From Asterionellopsis glacialis (lineage: Eukaryota; Bacillariophyta; Plagiogrammaphyceae; Rhaphoneidales; Asterionellopsidaceae): a DNA stretch of 38,017 nt. Under the pieces are notes generated by a model that did no database searches, had not been told where the DNA came from, and was given only the letters and a program-made list of their open reading frames with translations. The number at the start of each line of letters is the position of its first letter. Positions within the stretch are counted from its first letter, which is position 1. The stretch lies in contig WKLE02006690.1 in assembly GCA_014885115.2 (NCBI GenBank), forward strand, positions 1-38,017. Direction: 5' to 3'. Positions 1-11,023 of the stretch are shown here, one piece after another. Made by a program: the position numbers and the translations under genes.

Positions 1-540
1 AATTTGTCAAGAATTTTCATTGATGCAGTTTTTAAACCTTCACCTTTGTAAAGTTGTATGTCTGCTGGGAGATGCTTCATCCTTCTCACAAGGATATGCC
101 AGAGCAATTCAATAAGATTAAGCTCTGGTGACCTTGTGGGAAAGGGAATGACAAAAATATTCAGTGGCATGTTGTCAACAGGACTTTTGCCATGCCACAG
201 ATATTCTTGTAAAATATCTGTGTTTCCTCCCAAATACACTGTTGCATTGTCTACAACTAAAAAGTCTCCACATGATAACCAATCAGTTGCTCCTGCTTGT
301 ATAATAAAATATTAAAAGGCACCAGAGTCATTGTTGTCACTGCCAATGGTGTACACAAAAGGGGCTTTGTCTCATGCAGACAAACAAAGTCTTATCACGC
401 AATACATGTTTCAGAAGTCAGATGGTTCTTTTGTACCCACAAGCTTCCCTGTGAAAGGGTCAGGTCTTGCTTTTCTTGCCCACAACTCATGCCCTTTGAT
501 AATTTTTTCATAGCCAAATTTGATTTTTGCTGCTGGTTAA
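1..540 (-). pseudogene. Decayed Tc1/mariner-IS630-like DDE transposase, truncated by the window edge
   Basis: Read on the minus strand, pieces in different frames join into one transposase-like protein. In order they include FGYEKIIKGHELWARKARP (about 515-460), GTKEPSD, KHVLRDKTLFVCM, APFVYTIGSDNNDSGAF, then a stop, then DFLVVDNATVYLGG and PTRSPELNLIELLWHILVRR (about 160-100). The VVDNA segment and the PTRSPELN.IE..W segment are the second and third acidic blocks of the DDE_3 superfamily, which cuts and pastes DNA transposons. At least two frameshifts (near 383 and 410) and one nonsense codon (near 313) break it. The 3' part of the gene runs off the left edge. It cannot make an active enzyme. 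Overlapping plus-strand frames here are shadows. Family assignment is by motif only. Confidence 0.75.
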
Positions 541-568
541 TGGTAGTGGTTTGACAGACATGGATGTT

Positions 569-694
569 ACCACTTATGGAGCAAATTCAACTGGTACTGT
601 AGAAAGTAGAGATGATGACAATTCTCAAGGAACCACTTATGGTGCAAATTCAACTGGTACTGTAGAAAATAGAGATGATGACAATTCTCAAAGA
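569..694 (+). repeat. Two tandem copies of a 63-bp unit
   Basis: Copies at 569-631 and 632-694 differ at only a few bases. The period is 63, a multiple of three, so the plus-strand frame 527-763 reads a 21-residue repeat (TTYGANSTGTVE, then S/N, RDDDNSQ, G/R). That frame is only 78 codons and has no recognisable domain. It could be a remnant of a repeat protein, or chance preservation of a recent duplication. Confidence 0.8.
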
Positions 695-1133
695 ACATCA
701 ATTTCTTTTGTTGCAACTATGCCTCAGACATGGAGTCCAAGATTTTTATCTTGTTATGGTTAATGCTTCAATTTGAAAATTCAATGTCATTTCATTAGAA
801 ATTGTATCACAATCCTTAGGTGGTAGCATCTGAATACACTACTACAGTTTGAATATGGTTCACTGTAACTACAAATGCAATAATTTACAACTTTTATGTG
901 ATGAACTACTAAAACCTGGTGCATATGCTGATGTTTTTGGTGGCAACTTAATTCATTAGCTAATGTAATTTATAATAGTGAACGTTTTTGTTATGGTAAC
1001 CTATGTGTTTAAGTAGTTGTAATTTTTATAACAAAGTAGTAATCATCATCATTAAGTTGTTGCATTTCCTCCTCTGCTGTATATATTTTTACTTCATCAT
1101 GTATGCTTGTTTCCAAAACCCCACCTGGTACTT

Positions 1134-4100
1134 CATAATGTAATGCTTGTTTCTTTTGAATTGTCTCTTCCCAATCTTGTCTTTTTCCTGTCCTCTGGTT
1201 TCCTTTTACGTTTCTTCAGTATTTCTTCAACTTTTATCTGAACATCCTTGGAATTTTTTGAGAACTTTCCTTAGCCTTTATCTACTCTTTCATTGCAAAA
1301 TTTTGTGTAAAACCATATCTAACATCACCTCTTGTTTCTATCTGATGGTTCCTGTCCCCAAAGGATTCATCCAAATCACCAATACCTTGAAAGGCTTCTT
1401 GCTGTTGACAGACATGGGCTTCAATGATATGGCTTTTTGGAGTGATGTAAAGGCCCAAATGCCTCTCCAACTCCATGCCTTTGTCTCTGAAGTGTCACAT
1501 TTTAATACCTATTTCCTCAGTGTATTCATATCTCCTTGCAAGTATGCTGCTTAGAAAGCCATCTAATGCAGTTAGATACTTCACATGCAACTCACAATTT
1601 TTTGAATTTTGCCATCTGTTACACCATCCACCCTCCTAGCAATCAGTGAGTTAAATACAAATTCTATGAACTCACTTACTATGCTCTCACTGTTTCCCAT
1701 TAGTTTCCTGCAGTCATTACCATCAAGAGCTCAACCAAATAGAGCACTTCTGTCAATCCCATGGTTGAAAAGAATTTTGTCCAGCTTGGATCTGAAAGGT
1801 TGTCCCCAGGCTTTTGAGTTTTCAGGTTTCTTGGCCTCCTCTTGAAATTCTGTTTTCAACTCAGTCACAATCCTTCCTTTTTCTTCCATATTACTTTGAA
1901 GAGACACCAGTTGCTGTTCTAGGTCCTCTAATTCCACTTCCACAGTTATCTGTTGGTCATCTTTAAGCATTGTTATTTGTCAATTTAATTTTCTTAGGTA
2001 CTTCATATAATTGTGATTGTACAAATTGAAGGATAATAAATCTGCTTTAGAGGAATCATATTTGGAAGCATGCTCCAGCAACTTCTTTTTTGCAATAGTA
2101 TAATCATCACAATAGTGCTCAGCTGCCACCTGCATCTCCTCCAATAAGTTGTCCAATATATTGTTTCCCTTGCCAATTGTTATGTGCAAAATCAGGGTTA
2201 TTTAGTGACTAAACGGTAACAATTTAAATAGTTGTTGTTATTGCACATCCTTGCATTCTTTTGCTGATATGATAGTGCCAATATTAGTTTTCTGTATTAT
2301 ATCCCTTGCATGTTCTGTTAAGGATTGTATACTCCAATGTGTTCCTTGAGTGTGGTAGGCTACTTGCCACTGATCTTTTGTCAGATAACAGTAGGTACAC
2401 CACCACCCAGAGCTCCCTTCCTTTCCAAGCGCAATTGTGTAAAGAAGAATATCTGCTGCAAAAAAAACTTGACAACAGCACCATCACCATCATGCTCCAT
2501 CACATACATCACTGGTGGTGCAGCTTGCAGAATCATCATGATTCATGTTGTTGTTGTCCTCCTCTTCTTCAGGTAAGCAATCATTAGGTGGGGGTGTTGG
2601 ATCCTGATTTACACCTGCTGGTATGGTTTGTTGTTGAGTAACAAACAAAACTGTATTTGTATTTTGCCAAAATTTTATGTTCTTGTCTTTTAGCAGCATT
2701 GGGTTGGCATCAAGCAGCCCACCAAATGCATTGGAAATGATTATTGCATTGTCTTTCTTGCACCTTGCACTTCCAGGGGCACATGAGGTGCTCTCATAGC
2801 TCCACTTCCCATCCTTATCCTTTGTTCTTCCAATCAAGTTAGCAGAGACTCTGCTGTGACCTTTACCATGATCAAGATTTATGTGGACCTTAATTGATGG
2901 AAAGGTATGTAATTTTTTTATTTTGCACTTTCTTTCAACCAAAGTTCCATGCAATCCTTTACTGACCTATATGAGTATGGAATCTTTTCACTGTCATACT
3001 TATAGGAACCAACTGTTGGCTCAACATACTCTAGTTTGAGTATTGTTTTTACTTTGTCATGAGTGGAAAAAGTTGGACTTCGCAACTCCAAACATAAATA
3101 GCTCCTTAACAATTTCATTTGTCTGCATTTAGGTTACACATTGATTGTATTGCTTTCATCCCATACTTGTCAATCTTTGGGAATGGATATCCATTCTCAG
3201 TCACCACCTTCTCCCAGGTCTCTTTGAAAAAAGCAGGCCTGGCAAAATAGGAAAGTAAATTGTACAAAGTTGTATTTGCATCATTGTTGTTTGCACCCCC
3301 TCCACCACCCAAAGCCACTAACAAATATATACCCACTTGTAATCCTATGCTGTCCTTCTTATTTTGGCAACATCTGTTGCTTTTGGAATGGAGACTAAGT
3401 TAAAGGATCCTCTGGTTGATCCATCACCTGTTTCTTTTTTTTATTTAGTGAAATTAGGTTTTGTAACAGTGCCTCAAGAAGACATCTGTCTTCTAGAGGT
3501 ACTCCATGATAATGCTTGAGGGTTGGCCAAAATGAGGGTTTTGCTTTGAAATTAGGGGAGATGGGGTTGAGAAGGCTTCTGCGATATAGTTGCAACCTTC
3601 TCTGATTGTTCTTCATTGACTTCTGAAAGTATTAATTGCAAAATGCATTTTAATTTATTGGGGTCAACATTCTTTTTCCAAAAGATCTTGGTAGAATCAT
3701 GATAAGTTTTTATAAGTGGTAGAAGTATAAGGGATTCAACCCACAACATCATCAGGTTGGTTGTTGTGGTGTTCTCATCAAGACGATTGACTTGACTTTG
3801 TGAATCATCTGTTAGCTCATTGTTGCTACTTCTTGTATCTTTTGTTTGGGTTTGATGGTTTTGGTAATGGGCAGATATGTTATTCTTGAATTCACTAGAG
3901 AGTGATTCAATAAAGTGGATTCTGGGGCTAACTATAGGAAATCCAGGTTTGGAAATTTGGGAGAGATACTTTGTTCTGAGACGTATGAACCACTTCTTGG
4001 TGGACTGCTTGACTTTTACTCTGGTAATTTGCAGGATGTCAGATAGAGCATTTGAAATTATAAAATTTTTGAAGGATGAAGCTTGGAATTGATAACAACC

Positions 4101-4334
4101 AGCCTTAGCTTGTTTAGCAATACCACCAAGATAGAGAATTCTCAACACCTCTTGTTCAGAGGTGTGTAGGAATTCTTGTAGGCTAGGGACGTCATCAGCA
4201 ACATGATGAATTGAATACCAGCATGCATTAGTTACAGCAAGTGCCTGAAGGAAACAGACAAGATCTTTGGCTACACCTGGAAACAGGGTGACCCCAAAAA
4301 GATATAGGTTACAACAATAACAATAGCACAACAT
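1134..4334 (-). pseudogene. Broken ~1,000-codon reading region of an unrecognised, probably mobile-element-encoded protein
   Basis: A chain of minus-strand frames follows in one direction with little loss between them: about 4334-3552, 3616-3395, 3336-3115, 3118-2918, 2954-2490, 2189-1980, 1970-1731 and 1620-1282, then a lysine/arginine-rich tail (KKRKRKPEDRKKTRLGR) ending near 1134. The 3336-3115 and 3118-2918 pieces overlap by four bases, as expected from a single frameshift, and a TGA near 1499 interrupts an otherwise smooth sequence. Recognisable stretches are KVHINLDHGKGHSRVSANLI, LELRSPTFSTHDKVKTILKL, a coiled-coil-like segment (about 1950-1860) and YITPKSHIIEAHV followed by GIGDLDESFGDRNHQ. 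I do not recognise a named family. The length, decay and position beside a DDE transposase suggest a protein of a large repeated element. The 5' boundary is uncertain. Confidence 0.6.
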
Positions 4335-4620
4335 ATCAAACTGGGGTCACCTACCTTCTATAATGTTTTTTGAGATATTGCTGTTGTTGCCATCATTGTG
4401 GGCATCGTTGTCATCTTTTTCTTCTTGATGCAAAGACAAAAATATTGTACAATCTGGTATCAGTTGTACAGAATTGGCAGACTGTCAATTGGTGGAGGGA
4501 GATGGTGGACAAAAGGACCTAAATTGTGATTTGATTAAAAGGATTCCTCTTATGTACCAAGCCTACAGTCCTATCACAAGCTGATCAACATGCCTTTGTA
4601 GCATAACTTAGAGCATATGA

Positions 4621-5398
4621 GGCTGACAAAAATGAAAACAAAACTGAGCACACCGGTCAGTTTTGTTTTTGTTGTCCAAAATATTGTCCTTATCACGATA
4701 CAAAAACAAAAATTAATTGGTTATTAGCCAATTTTCAGTTTTGTATTACAAAACTGAACCCTGTAAAATGACAAAACTAAAGCTCAGTGTTGTACTCAAG
4801 CAAGGTCATGACAAAACTGACCATACGGACACTGTGACACTCTTGCATAAAATCCATTTCCCTATCCTGACCAAACATAAATAGGCCTACTAACTACTGT
4901 GTAACTCTTGACAAGAGACACCACAAATGACAACAATAACAACAGTAACAACTACAGCAAGAACAAGACAAACAAAAAACAAGCAAGACAACAATAAACC
5001 TTTCATTTTGATGCTGGATGATCATGTTGTTGGAAAGAATTGGAAGATTGTTATTTTTCATTTTTTAACTCCATGAAGTATAAATTGATCATGTCGATTG
5101 TCATGATTGGTCAACAGGTATCAAGTCCAAAATCATGGAAGTTACTATATGCAGAGAGCAACCCCTACTGACTGTCTGTAACAGGTACCTGGTACCAATA
5201 CATTAGGACTAACAATAATAAGATTTTTTAGTGAAGTAATCTGATTGGTTCAAGACATTTTCCATCCCTTGTATTTTTGTTTTTGTTTTTGTTTCGCAGT
5301 AAGGACAACTTGAGTGCAAAACCTGATTTGGTCTGTTAGTCCATCAAAACATGTTCAGTTTTGTTTTCATTTTTGTCACAAGATAAGGATCAGCCTGA
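4621..5398. repeat. Fold-back (inverted-repeat) segment rich in TCAGTTTTGT words
   Basis: The left end (4621-4650) and right end (5351-5378, then 5390-5398) are inverted copies. The right arm reads TCAGTTTTGTTTTCATTTTT, the exact complement of the left arm, and then carries about 12 extra bases before the outer AGCC. Nested inside are a 13-bp inverted repeat with a 9-nt loop (4635-4647 / 4657-4669) and an 11-bp near-perfect palindrome about one central base (4735-4757). More CAAAACTGA words follow near 4790 and 4812. No convincing reading frame lies inside. A non-autonomous fold-back or MITE-like element is the best guess. I could not see a clear target-site duplication. Confidence 0.55.
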
Positions 5399-5664
5399 AA
5401 ATAAATTTTGTGATTTTAGCATTTTCAGTGTTTTTTTTGGGAAAAGTGATCGAACTAAGAACCGCATCTGCAATTTTTTGCCAGATTATAACTAAAATAT
5501 GTAATTAGTAAAAGGTTTGGTACTTACTTCTGACCAAAGAATGGGATGTCTAAAACAAGAGGATTAAAAAAAATCTTGATGAAAGCATGGAAAATCTGTC
5601 CCAATGGGGTTGAAATTTCAGGTTACAAAGAAGAGTGAATGTAAGCCAATCTACCACCTTAATA

Positions 5665-6613
5665 AGACCTGTTGCCACAAAAAATGTACCCCTCATCCTT
5701 CCAAGATCGAAATATTGGTACCCCGTTTTGGACCAGACCACTGCACCAAACCTCCTCACTCCCACATGTAAAAAACAACAACTCTGAAGCCTTGGATTGT
5801 TGTTGGAACATAACAACATGAAGATAAAAGGCATTCTTTTTGCATTTTTCAACCAGGCTGAAGTGATGTCAAATTTTGCAGAGCTTGCAAATAAAGCATT
5901 TTCTGGATGGAAGGATGGACTAAATTGAGCTCAAAATGTTAGAAAGCTTGCATAAAAAGATGATAACCACCATATAACGTCTGATTATGGTGTGAAAACA
6001 GACTAGACTGATTGAATTGACAACAAAAATAACCAGTGACCAAGGTGCTGTCATTACAAGACAACTCCTTTCACACAAGAACATGACAATAAACCTCTTC
6101 TTGGCACCATCAAGGGACACCAATTGATTCCCCGTATTCATATTGATTGTTGAGTATGTGTTGATAAGTTCCAAATCCAGATTAAGGAGGAGAAGTCTGC
6201 TTCTTTTTTTTCTTCGTAAAACTGACTTTGACGTCAATCAACTTCTGGACAAGAACACATCAATAAATATATTATCCAATTGCATCAATGACACCATTCG
6301 ATTCCCCTTTCAATTGTTAATATTTTGGTGGATTGTTGCTTGCTTTTGTGGTTGTTTGATGGGCATCTGTGGCAGAAAACGGAGGTGTTCGTTATGGTGA
6401 CATTGAAAACCGAGTGCAAAATACAGTAACTCAACAATCAGCTGGAGTCAAGACCTCAGACCACCACTGTTCTGTTTGTCTTGTGACGTAGATTCTGTTT
6501 CTTGACGTTATTTGGCAGTTTTGAGGCTTGCAATATTTCGAGCTAATTTGGGCATTTTTGGATCTTGGCAGGAAATCGGGGTCTGAGGGGTACGTTTTTC
6601 GTGGCAACGGGTC
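5665..6613. repeat. Possible second inverted-repeat segment
   Basis: About 30 bases at 5665-5695, read on the minus strand, match 6584-6613 on the plus strand with about three mismatches (GAGGGGTAC, then a T run, then GTGGCAAC, then GGTC). A looser match extends outward through CAATATTTCGA and GATCTTGG words. The interior holds only short frames on both strands with no recognisable motif, and a TGACGTCA palindrome at 6229-6236. This could be a decayed fold-back element or two oppositely oriented copies of a short dispersed repeat. Confidence 0.4.
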
Positions 6614-6620
6614 ATAAAAA

Positions 6621-8060
6621 GTACAGTGTTTCTAGCTATCTACTCGTATTTCCTATTTTTGATACTGCTTGTATACTTTAGCAACCATGTCAGAGGGATT
6701 AAACCTGCACCACGTTTACGGTATCGAACACTTTGTACGATACTTTTTCCTTTTTCTAATTGCAAAAACAAACTTTGATCATCGGATTCCATTCTTAGTT
6801 GTTCGTACTGCAGAATGAACTGATAAAGTATAAGAAAAATACATGCATGAGAAGGGGCTACTGTTCTATGATTTTACTTGTTTTAAATACCGTATCGAAC
6901 AGCTTTCTAAAAACATGGACGTGGCCTCACGCACCACGGTCGGTCCATAGTCGCGTGTAGATAGAGAACGAACATTAGCAGTAGGGGTCCTAGAGGACCC
7001 TAGGACCTACGTAGGAGAGAGAAAAGTGGGTCCTATGATACGAAGCGGGTTGCCTATCATACAAGCCCTGCGTCCATACAACTGGGACCTCCTGAAAAAA
7101 TGGGGGGATAATTGAAATTATAATCATCGAGCAGATCCTAAATCGAAAATAATATTATTTTTGTACCCAGTCCAAATCGGGAAATCTGATTGACACACGT
7201 ACGCACACGTATCAATGAAAATTGTCCTTCAAAACATATTTAACGTACAATACTCAAAATTCATATCACTCGTGACATTCTTTTTCGTCGGCCACCTCAG
7301 TGTAGAATGTCGTCGAATAGGAAAAATACTTAGGATGATTCTTTGGTACAGTTCTTTGGATACACTCTGTAAACCGATATGGGAAAAGAGATGGCAGATG
7401 TTGTCTTCTTCGCTATCATTTACTGTAGTACTACAGAAAATTGTGTATTTTTACCCGCCAATCGTACCAATTGGACGCTATTTACGTAATCGTATTTTCT
7501 TATTTCATTCGTTATTTTGATCGCTATTGCCCATTAGATTTAATGTAAATATCAAAGCTACTTAAAAGCAAAGCTGATTGGTATTCTTTGGAAAGAATGT
7601 ATCTGATGTGGCCAAAATGCTCTGTTGCTGATGTCAGGGCCGCTACCCAAACCAAATTGCCCACACCGTTATTCTCTACGTTCTTCATAGTACAGGTATT
7701 GGTACTCCGAACGCTAAATCATGCATAGAGTAGCACTCTTTCGTAGTCTTCGCCGTTAAGTAATCCCTACTAAAAGGATAGTTGTCGGAAGCCTTTAAAC
7801 TAGCTGTATCTCTTGTAGAGTGGAAAAATACCTGTTGGTTTAGAGCACCTGCTTTTCTTCACAACTTATGCCATCTGCCTCTCTCGTACCACGTACCACC
7901 TCTATTTCCCGTGCACAAAATTACTCATCATTGCACAAACCGAGAAAGTCTTTTGTTTGACAGCAAGCTTTCTTACACCTGCACACAAACTCTGAATGTA
8001 TGCTTGAGCATTGGTGCCTGCAAAATTAAAAAAAAAAACTTCAGAAAAGGAAACGCCACC
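6621..8060. other. Intergenic region 5' of the ankyrin gene
   Basis: No gene is supported here. Bases 6974-7050 contain a cluster of GGTCCTA/AGGACC words, including GGTCCTAGAGGACC and the palindrome CCTACGTAGG. A 101-codon plus-strand frame (7215-7520) has no recognisable motif. From 7782 to 8060 a stop-free frame runs into the ankyrin gene but has no in-frame ATG and looks like 5' leader. Confidence 0.6.
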
Positions 8061-8786
8061 ATGAAAGTTAGTACTTCCAAAACGCAATTGACACAGCTTA
8101 CGTCTCCGTATTCGCTTACGAAAACTGTTACAGCCACAGCTACAACAACACAACAGCAGGTAATAACCATCAATTCTTCCTTACCTAGTCGCATGATAAA
8201 AGAACCATCTCCCAATCAAAATCCACAGCAGTTTGTGGTTGCTGCCTTGAAAGAAGTCGGTATCACTGTCAAGGTGCGTCCATCAACGGAAATGGCCAAG
8301 GGCTTCTTCGCAGAACCAACGGAAGAGGAAACCCTAAGTTATGGACAAGATGTGATTGATGCTGTGCGATCACAAGATATTGATACGCTACGTAAATTCC
8401 ACGAGGAGGGACGACCACTCAAATGTTCCAATAGATTTGGGGAATCTTTGTTGCACATGGCATGTCGTCGCGGATTTTTAGATGTGGTTACTTTTTTTAT
8501 AAAGGAAGCAGGTGTAACCATCCGAGTGAAGGATGACTACGGACGTACGCCCTTACATGACGCATGTTGGACATCCACACCTAACTTTGAACTTATGGAA
8601 CTTTTAGTAAAGGAATGCCCTGACTTACTATTCTTGGCCGATGTACGAGGATACACTCCCTTGACTTATGCACGTCGTGATCATTGGAAACAATGGAATG
8701 ATTTCTTACAGGCAAATTTACTTAATTTAGTACCAGAAACTATACGAAATGATGCGAAACAAAGCGCAACTTCTGTTGCACGTTGA
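8061..8786 (+). CDS. Ankyrin-repeat protein
   Basis: A 241-residue single-exon protein. Ankyrin repeats mediate protein-protein contacts. Residues 1-60 are low-complexity and Thr/Gln-rich. Residues 88-115 form a helix-like entry (GQDVIDAVRSQDIDTLRKF), followed by repeats at about 124-152 (NRFGESLLHMACRRGFLDVV), 157-186 (DDYGRTPLHDACW) and 194-215 (DVRGYTPLTYARRDHW). The TPLHxA and L-x-x-A signatures are clear. I chose ATG 8061 because it is the first in-frame ATG and sits in GCCACCATG, a strong eukaryotic context. The open frame extends upstream to 7782 without an ATG. Proteins of this shape are common in diatoms, and the binding partner cannot be deduced. No signal peptide or membrane segment is visible. 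The next gene, psbU, is about 1.1 kb downstream on the same strand. Confidence 0.88.
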   Translation: MKVSTSKTQLTQLTSPYSLTKTVTATATTTQQQVITINSSLPSRMIKEPSPNQNPQQFVVAALKEVGITVKVRPSTEMAKGFFAEPTEEETLSYGQDVIDAVRSQDIDTLRKFHEEGRPLKCSNRFGESLLHMACRRGFLDVVTFFIKEAGVTIRVKDDYGRTPLHDACWTSTPNFELMELLVKECPDLLFLADVRGYTPLTYARRDHWKQWNDFLQANLLNLVPETIRNDAKQSATSVAR

Positions 8787-9874
8787 ACACCCCTTCTATA
8801 TGTAATACTACAAACCTAAGTTCCAAGATCCCCGTACAGCAGGGAACATAAAAGAAAGCCTTTGAAAACCCTTGAAAAAGTCTGACATGTAAGACAAGAA
8901 GTGAGATAGACTACCATAGTCGCACAAAAATAAGTTGAACACAAGGTATCTACTGTTTGTACCTGGTGTCCTTCTCTCACTTAATTCAAGATTTCTCGCT
9001 TTATAGCGTGCACAGCACTTCAATACTAGAAGTAGTGCATTATATTATGTTCTAGGTTCCTTTTACGAGAGAACCTCGATGAAAGTTAGCTATGGCGCAA
9101 TCAATATCATTATTCTAAAAATTCAATTTTGTTACCTACAAATCTTTTTAACGTACAAGTTCAACAACCATGTCATTTTTTACTTGAAACGGTCAGGTAC
9201 TCACTATCTATAGGATTTTGATATTTGAACTACAGTCAAGAACTCTTTTTCCCGTATTGTCTTCGTACTTGCAAGTTTAAGGTAGAAGTTATGCCTTCAT
9301 TATTTTACATTTAAAAATGCATACGGAAAGCATTCGAAAAGCATTCGGTGCGTGGAAAATTCGGTTTCGACAGAAAATAACAGGTGTACACCCAGTGCCT
9401 CAAAAATTAATGGTGATGTGTACATCCACACCCAACACGTCTGCAGCGTCAGTTGTACAGTAGGTCCTCTCTAGAGAGAGGGGTCCTAGAGAGTAATATG
9501 TGTGTGATATTTCCTTGAAAATAACTTTCTCTGTTTTTTGCGCCTCGAGTCGCGCATGACCAAAAAATAGACACCGACTGACTAACTGACTGACATATAT
9601 TTACAAGCACTTGCTTCTCTTCTCTGGGGTGCAAAAAAAAGCATTCCAAAAAAAAGAAGTGACACCTTTTTTCATTTTTTTGTTCTTTAGATTTCTGATG
9701 GCTTGCGAACCCGAACGATCTAGATTTCCATGCAAATACAATAACAGCTGTAGCTAGATTATATCCACGATACATTCTCACATGTCTTGACACACCTACA
9801 ATACGAGACTTCCTTTGAGACACAAAGTAGACACAAAAGTTACAAGCAACCAATACTTTTTTTAAACTATAAAC
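8787..9874. promoter_or_regulatory. Intergenic region: 3' end of the ankyrin gene and 5' region of psbU
   Basis: No coding sequence is supported. The minus-strand frame 9449-9988 overlaps the start of psbU and is a shadow. Notable sites are the perfect 12-bp palindrome CTCTCTAGAGAG at 9467-9478, flanked by TAGGTCCT and GGTCCTAG, and an imperfect GACTGACT-type repeat at 9576-9594. The psbU promoter should lie within the last few hundred bases, but I cannot assign a TATA box with confidence. Confidence 0.45.
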
Positions 9875-10561
9875 ATGCGTTTCGTTCTTCCTCTTACCAT
9901 TGTCATTGTTCCGTTGTTGTGGGAAGTAACAGATATTACTGCCTTTGTTCCTGTCGTTACAACTCCAACCAAAACTAGCAAGACACAACTAAAAATCTCA
10001 CGTCGTGATACATTCTTAATTTCAGGTACAGCTGTACTTTGGGGATTAACTCACGGACCTCGAGCTGCTGCTGCCGCAGCTGAGAAATTCAATCATCCTA
10101 GTGTCAATAGTATCTCCATCATTAGTCCCGAGGTGAATTATGAACCTCAACAGCAAGCTACAGATGGCAAAGTTGATTTGAATGCTGCCACAGTTGTAAG
10201 TTTATATATCCGTGTACTGACTGTTTGTGTGGCTGGTTGATCGTATTTGTGAGATACTCCGACAGGCATCTTGTTTGTACTCAAAACTAAATTTGCATAC
10301 ACTACTTTATTAAATTGTACTAACTATGGCGCATTTCATCTATTCTTTTAGGGTGAATACAAACAATTTCCAGGTATGTTCCCACATGCAGCTGGAAAGA
10401 TTGCTTCCAATGGACCCTACGACAAAGTATCTGATATTTATAAGATTCAAGGTTTAACTGAAAACGACAAAAAGGTTTTTAAAAAGTATGAAGCAGAATT
10501 GACAGCTAATCCACCTGGCCGTATGTTCGATGAAAGGATTAATGCTCGTGTTTCTACTTAA
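9875..10561 (+). CDS. psbU: PsbU, photosystem II 12 kDa extrinsic lumenal protein (two exons)
   Basis: Exons 9875-10195 and 10352-10561 (intron 156 nt, GTAAGT...TTTTAG, phase 0) encode 176 residues. PsbU binds the lumenal face of photosystem II and stabilises the oxygen-evolving complex in cyanobacteria and red-lineage algae. The mature part shows VDLNAATV, then QFPGMFPHAAGKI, NGPYDKVSDIYKI and GLTENDKKVFKKYE, matching the helix-hairpin-helix pattern of PsbU. Targeting is tripartite: a hydrophobic signal peptide (1-23), an ITAFVP motif standing in for ASAFAP, and a twin-arginine segment (SRRDTF, then a hydrophobic run ending AAAAA) for thylakoid import by the Tat route. The ATG at 9875 follows AAAC, a typical context. 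Continuing past the splice site would add 15 unrelated residues before a stop. The gene is convergent with petH. Confidence 0.93.
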
Positions 10562-11023
10562 GGGGGGAGAATTGCACGAGGGAATTTTTAATCTTGTCGT
10601 TCAAGTACTCATACAAGGCGGGCAAGGAGCACTATTGAAAGTTGATACCCACAAAAAAACACTTTATGAGCTGCACTATCCAAAATTTAATACATGTGTG
10701 CACTTGCCAGACATCAATCCCTACTTTAAAGCAGGCCTATACTATAATTTAAATCGGCTTATGCGTATTGCATCAGTTCATAGTCTCAGTTGTCAAGGTG
10801 ACCGGGCGAGTTGTTCTCTTTCTCGGTGCTCATTATTAACAACCTTACATATGAATATACAACAAACAATCACATGAAATTCTCCCGAGAAAGAAACGAA
10901 TATACATATATATATGGAAGAATATTATTTGGAATAAGACAAGAAACTCAGTAACGATGTTTTTTATTCCCATGTTGGTACTAGATACAAAAATATAATT
11001 TACCCTGGTAGCAGTAAACTTAT
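10562..11023. other. Convergent intergenic region between psbU and petH
   Basis: This holds the 3' ends of both genes. A 115-codon plus-strand frame (10530-10877) overlaps the end of psbU and has no recognisable motif, so I treat it as a shadow. A short TA-rich run lies near 10900-10915. No other feature is seen. Confidence 0.5.

Noticed and set aside
5550..5852. 100-codon minus-strand frame
   Set aside because: It lies across one arm of an inverted repeat and has no recognisable domain.
7782..8060. N-terminal extension of the ankyrin protein
   Set aside because: The frame is open but has no ATG before 8061, and ATG 8061 has a strong context.
9449..9988. 179-codon minus-strand frame over the psbU start
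   Set aside because: It overlaps the confirmed psbU exon, has no motif and covers low-complexity promoter DNA.
10530..10877. 115-codon plus-strand frame after psbU
   Set aside because: It overlaps the psbU 3' end in a different frame and has no motif; probably 3' UTR.
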